From: CAYFZR01 sp964347835 [NCBI: uncultured archaeon]
GTDB lineage: Archaea; CAYFZR01
NCBI GenBank assembly: GCA_964347835.1
Contig: CAYFZR010000015.1
Coordinates: 1-18,446, forward strand
Length of the DNA: 18,446 bases
Reading direction: 5' to 3'
Shown piece by piece: positions 13,994 to 18,446 of this stretch. Below the pieces are notes generated by a model. That model saw only the letters and a program-made list of their open reading frames with translations. It did no database searches and was not told the DNA's origin. The translations under genes and the position numbers were made by a program. The first letter of the stretch is position 1, and each line of letters begins with the position of its first letter.

Positions 13994-14995
13994 ATGGAGA
14001 GCAAATTACTTCCAGAATGGTATCACGAGTATTACTCTCTTATTAACAATAAACTATTCGAACTCTACTCCAGTTTGGACAATTGTCCCTTAGAATTAGC
14101 TGTTAGATATGCAATAACGAAATCCGGAAAAAGATTTAGACCAATTTTAACGTTATTAGCATGCGAGGCAGTAAATGGGGAGAGAAGAAAGGCTATTCCG
14201 GTATCTCTTGCATACGAATTGATTCATACATCTTCATTGATAATAGATGATATGTTTGATGAAGCAGATAAGAGAAGGGGAGATCTTACTGTTCATAAAA
14301 GATGGGACAAAAGGATAGCAACCTTAGCATCTGGTATATTGTTAAACGATACTTATGGACTCTTAAAATTTTATAAAGATGATACAATTTCAAAGACTCA
14401 ATTGTATGAGTTGATAGAATGCTTCGTTGAAAGTGTTAATAAGACTGCCTTGGGAGCATCTTTTGAATTAGAGCCATTAGCATTAGAAAAATTTTCTATA
14501 GAAAGATATTTTGAGATTGTAGAGTTAAAGACGTGTCCGCTTATATCTGTTGCTGCCAAAGCCGGTGCAATAGTGGGTGGTGGAAGAAAAAGAGAGATCG
14601 AGGCTCTCTATGGATACGGCAAGTCCATAGGCTACGCATGGCAAATAAGTGACGATGTTTTAGATGTATATGGTACTCCAGATAAGATTGGAAAACCTGT
14701 CTTTAACGATCTAAAGGAAGGAGACATGAATATAGTAATAATAAAACTCTTTTTGCTTTTAAATAATAAAGAAAAAACTTTTCTTCAGAGCCTTTGGGGT
14801 AAAAAAGATATAGAAAGGAATGAAATAGAAAAGGTTCACGAACTGATAGAAAAATATAATGTAAAAGAAGAGATAGTTTCGCTGCAAAATCGTTATAAGG
14901 ACTTTGCCATGAAAGATCTTAATTTCTTTGAAGATTCTCCGGCAAAGAAAAAACTTATTGAACTTTTGGAATTTGTAACGAACAGGAACTTATAG
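13994..14995 (+). CDS. Polyprenyl (probably geranylgeranyl) diphosphate synthase
   Basis: This 333-residue trans-prenyltransferase condenses isopentenyl diphosphate with allylic diphosphates. Motifs are 'GKRFRP' (45-50), the first Asp-rich motif 'DDMFD' (Asp85, 86, 89) in 'ELIHTSSLIIDDMFDEADKR', 'LGASFE' near 153, and the second Asp-rich motif 'DDVLD' (Asp220, 221, 224) followed by 'GTPDKIGKPVFNDLKEGDMN'. Residues four and five before the first motif are Ser81 and Ser80; small residues there favour chains longer than C15, consistent with C20 or longer, but chain length is not settled by sequence alone. AAAGGGA precedes the ATG. It is divergent from the methyltransferase-reductase-radical SAM operon and could supply its isoprenoid substrate. 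Confidence 0.92.
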   Translation: MESKLLPEWYHEYYSLINNKLFELYSSLDNCPLELAVRYAITKSGKRFRPILTLLACEAVNGERRKAIPVSLAYELIHTSSLIIDDMFDEADKRRGDLTVHKRWDKRIATLASGILLNDTYGLLKFYKDDTISKTQLYELIECFVESVNKTALGASFELEPLALEKFSIERYFEIVELKTCPLISVAAKAGAIVGGGRKREIEALYGYGKSIGYAWQISDDVLDVYGTPDKIGKPVFNDLKEGDMNIVIIKLFLLLNNKEKTFLQSLWGKKDIERNEIEKVHELIEKYNVKEEIVSLQNRYKDFAMKDLNFFEDSPAKKKLIELLEFVTNRNL

Positions 14996-15049
14996 GTTAT
15001 TTAGAAAAAGTCATAGTGATCTCTCATACATTAGAATTTTTGTCAGTGA

Positions 15050-15094
15050 TAGTGCCCTTGCGGCGCACGGGTTCAAATCCCGTTCCCACCGCCA
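15050..15094 (+). pseudogene. tRNA-Ser-like 3' fragment (variable arm, T arm, acceptor strand, CCA)
   Basis: A long variable arm (15052-15056 with 15062-15066, 5 bp with one G-U, loop CTTGC) is followed by a perfect T stem (15067-15071 with 15079-15083) around the loop TTCAAAT. Then come the acceptor 3' strand TCCCACC, discriminator G (15091) and an encoded CCA (15092-15094). A long variable arm with G73 points to serine. No D arm, anticodon arm or matching 5' strand GGTGGGA lies within reach upstream or downstream, so this is not a complete gene. T-runs follow at 15106-15120. It may be an attachment-site remnant, a broken gene, or one part of a split tRNA. Confidence 0.75.
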
Positions 15095-15098
15095 TATT

Positions 15099-15407
15099 TT
15101 ATTCCTTTTTTAAGTTTTTTATAACCATATCTAATTTTGTATCTAATCGTGTATCCATTTTAACAATATTCTCAGATAAGTCACTAAGTTTCTCTATGCT
15201 TTTCTCTTGTCTCCAAAGAAAAACACCAGAGGTAATTGCTAGAGCAAGAATATCTTTTAAATGAAACAAATAAACTTCCAAATTACTTCCTTTTGCTATA
15301 TAAAGCATATACGCACCAACTATTATTACAACTGCTCCAATCCAATGTTGCCTAGCAAAATAGAGTCCTATACCGACTATGATTAACGCCACAATTATTG
15401 CATCCAT
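15099..15407 (-). CDS. Hypothetical small membrane protein with C-terminal coiled coil
   Basis: This 102-residue protein has two or three hydrophobic segments: 3-16, 21-38 (separated by 'ARQHW') and about 50-64 ('DILALAITSGVFLW'). A charged C terminus ('KSIEKLSDLSENIVKMDTRL') has the heptad look of a coiled coil and ends in a Lys-rich tail. It is not recognised. Similar small membrane plus coiled-coil proteins occur both as cellular genes of unknown role and in mobile elements, so its position beside a tRNA fragment is of note. The ATG at 15407 is preceded by AT-rich sequence (TATA-like near 15443-15452). Its stop lies 4 bases beyond the tRNA fragment. Confidence 0.6.
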   Translation of the reverse strand: MDAIIVALIIVGIGLYFARQHWIGAVVIIVGAYMLYIAKGSNLEVYLFHLKDILALAITSGVFLWRQEKSIEKLSDLSENIVKMDTRLDTKLDMVIKNLKKE

Positions 15408-15482
15408 TATTTTGTCACTAGAAAGAACTTCCTATTTTTTAGAATATTTATTTTTTTGTCAATTACGTCAATGTCCTGATAA

Positions 15483-15520
15483 ATTTATAATTAATAACAA
15501 CTTAACAGAACCAACTGGAG
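15483..15520 (+). promoter_or_regulatory. TATA box and Shine-Dalgarno of the ZIP transporter gene
   Basis: TTTATAATT (15483-15491) is a TATA-like box. Transcription would begin near 15512, and GGAG (15517-15520) stands five bases before the ATG at 15526. This decides the start over the longer open frame from 15379. Confidence 0.45.
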
Positions 15521-15525
15521 ATTAT

Positions 15526-16239
15526 ATGGCACTGCTGTCTGTTATAATACTTTCTTCTATAGCCTTTATATCTGGCTCAATCGGCGGATACATACCTTTA
15601 ACAAAGAAAAACTGGAGTGAAGACACTTTAAGGGGTTTTATTGGTTTTGCCGCAGGATTGATGATTTCAGTCGCTTTATTACATATGGTGCCTGAAGTTG
15701 CCTCGAAAAATGTATTTTTTATCGTTCTATTTGGATTTTTTTTCCTTTATTTACTGGAACGTTTCATGATGGTGCATAGTTGTCCTGAAACAGGATGCGA
15801 GATACATGAGATTGGAAAATTAGCGTTTTTGGGCTTATCCTCCCACAGTCTATTCGATGGAATAGGTATGGGAACTTCGTTTATCCTATCAGAACCCCTC
15901 GGAATTATGGTCGGGTTTGCCATACTTATGCATAAATTACCCACCGGATTCTCTCTATCTTCAATTATGTTGACCGGTAAATATTCAAAAAATGAAATAA
16001 TATGGTTTGTATTTATATTTTCATTAATGACTCCTGTTGGGGCTATATTTAGCAATATATTATTTAAAGAAATAACCAAAGACCTGTTAGACATGATGAT
16101 AGCTTTCATAGCAGGAACTTTTTTGTATTTGGGCGCTTCAGATCTTTTGCCACAGACTCATGAAGAAAGAAGCCCAAAAATCATATTATTTGTAATATTT
16201 GGAGCATTAATTGGCATATTGACCTCTTTTCTCTTTTAA
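15526..16239 (+). CDS. ZIP family metal transporter
   Basis: This 237-residue inner-membrane divalent-metal transporter (zinc, iron or manganese uptake is typical of the family) has about eight hydrophobic segments, the usual ZIP count. Signature sites are 'GLSSHSLFDGIGMG' (103-116; His107 and Asp111 in helix 4) and 'MHKLPTGFSL' (135-144; His136 and Lys137 in helix 5, where many ZIPs have HE). The loop before helix 4 carries a small Cys/His set, 'HSCPETGCEIHEIG' (84-97), a possible metal-sensing site. 'HMVPE' (53-57) lies in the metal path. The ATG at 15526 was chosen by its Shine-Dalgarno and by the start of helix 1. It converges on the cytochrome genes with a 4-base gap. Uptake of iron for the haem proteins nearby is only a guess. 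Confidence 0.9.
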   Translation: MALLSVIILSSIAFISGSIGGYIPLTKKNWSEDTLRGFIGFAAGLMISVALLHMVPEVASKNVFFIVLFGFFFLYLLERFMMVHSCPETGCEIHEIGKLAFLGLSSHSLFDGIGMGTSFILSEPLGIMVGFAILMHKLPTGFSLSSIMLTGKYSKNEIIWFVFIFSLMTPVGAIFSNILFKEITKDLLDMMIAFIAGTFLYLGASDLLPQTHEERSPKIILFVIFGALIGILTSFLF

Positions 16240-16243
16240 GAAT

Positions 16244-16636
16244 CTAGGTAACGTTTTTCGCTCTTCCGTACAGGTAAGTTTCATTATCTGTTATGTAATG
16301 GCACTCTTGGTCAGGATAATCTATTACATTAGTTGCATGGCAATCCAAACAGTTTGCTCCAGCGGATAGGTTGTGGTTTTTGCTCCAGTATTTCAGAGAT
16401 ATGTTCGTAGAAGGATTATACCCGTGGCATATACACGGAGATGCTGACTCAGGATCATTGTGAGGACTTAAAATAACTTCATCATACTGAGAAGAATGAC
16501 ACTTTCCGCAGGTTATGTTGGTGGGATGTATAGTATGAGAACCGGCGTAGTGGGTTATTATACCCGGGGCTAATAGCATAACTATTATTGAAGCCGCAAT
16601 TATGATCAGTATCGGCGCTAAACTTGGTCTTCTCAT
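16244..16636 (-). CDS. Small membrane-anchored or secreted multihaem cytochrome c
   Basis: This is a 130-residue exported haem protein. Residues 8-28 form a hydrophobic segment after 'MRRPS', acting as signal peptide or anchor. There are two canonical haem motifs: 'CGKCH' (43-47) and 'CLDCH' (96-100). Two others are irregular: 'CICH' (68-71), with one residue between the cysteines, and a lone 'ECH' (111-113). Five N-glycosylation sequons (NIT, NIS, NLS, NET, NVT) support an extracellular location. Its ATG follows the stop of the large cytochrome by one base (TAATATG), with GGTGGT upstream, so the two are probably translated together. It may anchor or dock the large cytochrome at the membrane and pass electrons to it. 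Exact family not recognised. Confidence 0.85.
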   Translation of the reverse strand: MRRPSLAPILIIIAASIIVMLLAPGIITHYAGSHTIHPTNITCGKCHSSQYDEVILSPHNDPESASPCICHGYNPSTNISLKYWSKNHNLSAGANCLDCHATNVIDYPDQECHYITDNETYLYGRAKNVT

Positions 16637-16637
16637 A

Positions 16638-18446
16638 TTACCACCAATTAAGCCAGCTGTCTTTTCTTTGAGGCTCTGTCATGTTGTAAGTCTCCTCAAA
16701 GCTTGTGTAGGTAACGTTGTGCGGACCTTCGTGACATGCCCCGCATAGAGGCTTTGTCACGTTTTCCCGGTGGATGCTTGCGTTTATCTTCTTGTTATTA
16801 TGACAATTCGTACAGAACAGATCCTGGAACTCTGGATTAGTGCTATTATAATGCACAGATCTATTGAAAAGCGTCCAATTTACCTGCGGACCTCTATCGC
16901 TTCTAACACTATTTACATGACAGTCTGTACAATTTACTACGTTAGAAAGCATGTCAGTCTCGTTTCTGTGTATTTCTAGATGACATATGGTACAGTTTCT
17001 GTCGAATACGCTTGTATTCTCTGCATGCACGACTAAAGGCTCTAGACCATAATAACTCGCAGCAGTAGTATTATGACAGCCTCCGCACCAGTATGGTTTG
17101 GTAACGTTAACCATGTGTACTTCATCGTGACATCTCATACAATTTATTCTGGTATAAGTCGGAGTGGTCAGATTGAAGAACGTTGCGTTATCCGCATGAG
17201 ACGTAAAGTTCAGGTTGTTTTTGGTTTGTTCGTGGCAGGAAGCACAATTTATTTCTTTTGTTACGTTGTGTATAATTCTGTAGGGTGCAGTTCCGTTATA
17301 CAGTTCGAAGTGACAGTTTGTACAGTTGTATGTAGCGTTTGCATGTGAATTAGGTACCGTAGGTTCTACTGTGAAGTGACATTTGTCTCCGCAGTAAGAT
17401 ACGTTTAAGGTATCGTTATGCCTCGGAACGGTAAGATTATGCAGGTTTACATAATAACCCGTCTCGTTGTGACAGTAATAACAATTCGTAGCATTATGCT
17501 TCTCAATTTGAGGAGCAGTCGTTATATCAAATCCATAAGTTGTATTAGAATGACAAGCCGTACAATCTACAGGAGGAGTTAGAGGCGTTATGTTCAAAGA
17601 TTGGTCGTGGAACGTAAGTCCATAACTTCTAAGATTACCCAAACCGCCTGCGTCAAGCCATCCTTCTACTGTAGAATTAGAATGACATCTCCAGCAGTTC
17701 GTCTCGTTTAAATGTCTATCTATCGTTCTGTTATCTGCGCCGAAGTAGATCTCGTAAGTGTTGTTCAAATGACAATTCGTGCAGTTCACCGTATCCGGTA
17801 AACCTACGGGCTGCCCGTTAGCGGTTCCATTACCGAAGTGAGAGACCCAGATTAAATTATCCTTGGGATCTCCCACGCCGTCTCCTATGTTTACTGATGC
17901 TCCCCCGGTAACATTCGTTAAAGAGTTATTGTGACAGCTTACGCATGATAAATTCGCAATTATATCTTCTCCTTCTATATAATGCTCGTATATCTGTATA
18001 GCCTTTGTATACGTTGAATTAACATGACAGGATGTACAGTTCCTTATCGTATCTGGATCAGACATCGCCCAAGGATCTAAATGACACTCCCAGCAGCGAT
18101 AATTCATTGCGGAAAAGTTCGTCGAATCCCATGCTAATGTAGAGTTTATATCCCTATGTATGCTCGCTCCAAATATCGTCTCATCGATTAAACTACTTCC
18201 TGAGCCTGTTTGACTGTCTCCATAAACGGTATGACAGTAAGAGCAGTTAGTTCCTCCTCCCCTGGATATCTCGATGGCATGATAGGCAGGTCTTCCGTCG
18301 GATATTCCAGTTCCAGCATGACATGTAATACAACTGTCCCCCGGGTTATGAGGATCTGTTTGGTTATCAACCTGGTCATGACATACCCTGCACATCGCCC
18401 TAACCCAGGTTACGCTGTCTCTTGCGTAACCGCTCGTTATAGAATA
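16638..18446 (-). CDS. Large extracellular multihaem cytochrome c, 5' end outside window
   Basis: The frame stays open to the window edge, so the N terminus is missing; 602 residues are visible. They contain 18 CxxCH motifs plus one CxxxCH ('CGDKCH'). Every cysteine lies in such a motif, about one haem per 32 residues. Many free His residues could be distal ligands. There are 42 N-x-S/T sequons, six of them overlapping the haem motif itself (forms 'NCTxCH' or 'NCSxCH'), so the protein is expected to be secreted and heavily N-glycosylated. Local repeats occur, for example 'NVTKPYWCGGCH' and 'NVTKPLCGACH'. No membrane segment is present up to the C terminus. A role in extracellular electron transfer, perhaps as a filament or S-layer-spanning conduit, fits the composition but is inference. 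Confidence 0.92.
   Translation of the reverse strand, partial: YSITSGYARDSVTWVRAMCRVCHDQVDNQTDPHNPGDSCITCHAGTGISDGRPAYHAIEISRGGGTNCSYCHTVYGDSQTGSGSSLIDETIFGASIHRDINSTLAWDSTNFSAMNYRCWECHLDPWAMSDPDTIRNCTSCHVNSTYTKAIQIYEHYIEGEDIIANLSCVSCHNNSLTNVTGGASVNIGDGVGDPKDNLIWVSHFGNGTANGQPVGLPDTVNCTNCHLNNTYEIYFGADNRTIDRHLNETNCWRCHSNSTVEGWLDAGGLGNLRSYGLTFHDQSLNITPLTPPVDCTACHSNTTYGFDITTAPQIEKHNATNCYYCHNETGYYVNLHNLTVPRHNDTLNVSYCGDKCHFTVEPTVPNSHANATYNCTNCHFELYNGTAPYRIIHNVTKEINCASCHEQTKNNLNFTSHADNATFFNLTTPTYTRINCMRCHDEVHMVNVTKPYWCGGCHNTTAASYYGLEPLVVHAENTSVFDRNCTICHLEIHRNETDMLSNVVNCTDCHVNSVRSDRGPQVNWTLFNRSVHYNSTNPEFQDLFCTNCHNNKKINASIHRENVTKPLCGACHEGPHNVTYTSFEETYNMTEPQRKDSWLNWW

Noticed and set aside
15106-15120. 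T-runs as a confident terminator of a functional tRNA
   Set aside because: The same bases encode the Lys-rich C terminus of the minus-strand gene, so the T-runs may exist for that reason.
15016-15264. 82-residue plus-strand open frame across the tRNA fragment
   Set aside because: Its 'RTGSNPVPTA' segment is the usual translation of a tRNA T arm, and the rest is antisense to the small membrane-protein gene; no Shine-Dalgarno or family signal.
5908-15512. Shared 11-mer TTAACAGAACC in the promoter regions at 5908-5918 and 15502-15512
   Set aside because: Many 11-base matches are expected by chance in an 18-kb window; flanking bases and positions relative to the two starts do not agree.
16520-16526. 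GGTGGGA as a 5' acceptor strand matching the orphan tRNA fragment
   Set aside because: It lies in the antisense of cytochrome coding sequence (codons for His-Pro-Thr), has no D arm after it, and is 1.4 kb downstream; a 7-base match is expected by chance.

Overview
The window looks archaeal. It has an archaeal-type RNA 3'-phosphate cyclase, a NOG1-like GTPase, a winged-helix/CBS regulator, a geranylgeranyl-reductase-family flavoprotein, a trans-prenyltransferase, an archaeal S-layer C-terminal domain, BRE/TATA-type promoters with several probably leaderless starts, and Shine-Dalgarno sites matching GGAGGTGAT. Multihaem cytochromes c, a b6-type cytochrome b and GlcD/HdrD-like proteins suggest an anaerobic, respiring euryarchaeon, perhaps near Archaeoglobi, Syntropharchaeia or ANME lineages. 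That placement is inference; nothing here fixes the genus.

Layout. 1-990 is the 3' end of an acidic S-layer-type surface protein. 1076-2401 carries three minus-strand genes: a DUF429 protein and a two-gene unit of unknown function. 2453-3788 is rtcA plus a small membrane protein. 3793-4734 is a NOG1-like GTPase, divergent from an HTH-CBS regulator (4838-5719); two identical 11-bp palindromes lie between them. 5976-10518 is a tight seven-gene plus-strand operon behind a strong BRE/TATA promoter: membrane-anchored monohaem cytochrome c, two-helix membrane protein, cytochrome b6-like protein, subunit-IV-like protein, GlcD-like flavoprotein, HdrD-like iron-sulfur protein and a second two-helix protein. 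10511-13936 (minus) is a three-gene operon (methyltransferase, geranylgeranyl-reductase-like flavoprotein, B12-binding radical SAM enzyme), divergent from a polyprenyl diphosphate synthase (13994-14995). A tRNA-Ser-like 3' fragment (15050-15094) follows, then a small membrane protein and a ZIP transporter. The right end (16244-18446, minus) holds two adjacent c-type cytochrome genes, the larger with 19 haem-type motifs and 42 N-glycosylation sequons in the visible part.

How it may fit together (inference). The central operon resembles a quinone-cytochrome b complex with no Rieske gene beside it, joined instead to a cytoplasmic flavin/FeS dehydrogenase pair. The prenyl synthase, reductase, methyltransferase and radical SAM genes could build or modify a saturated isoprenoid quinone or a membrane lipid. 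The exported monohaem protein and the glycosylated multihaem cytochromes would carry electrons towards the cell surface, where the S-layer protein resides. No IS element, integrase or CRISPR array was seen.
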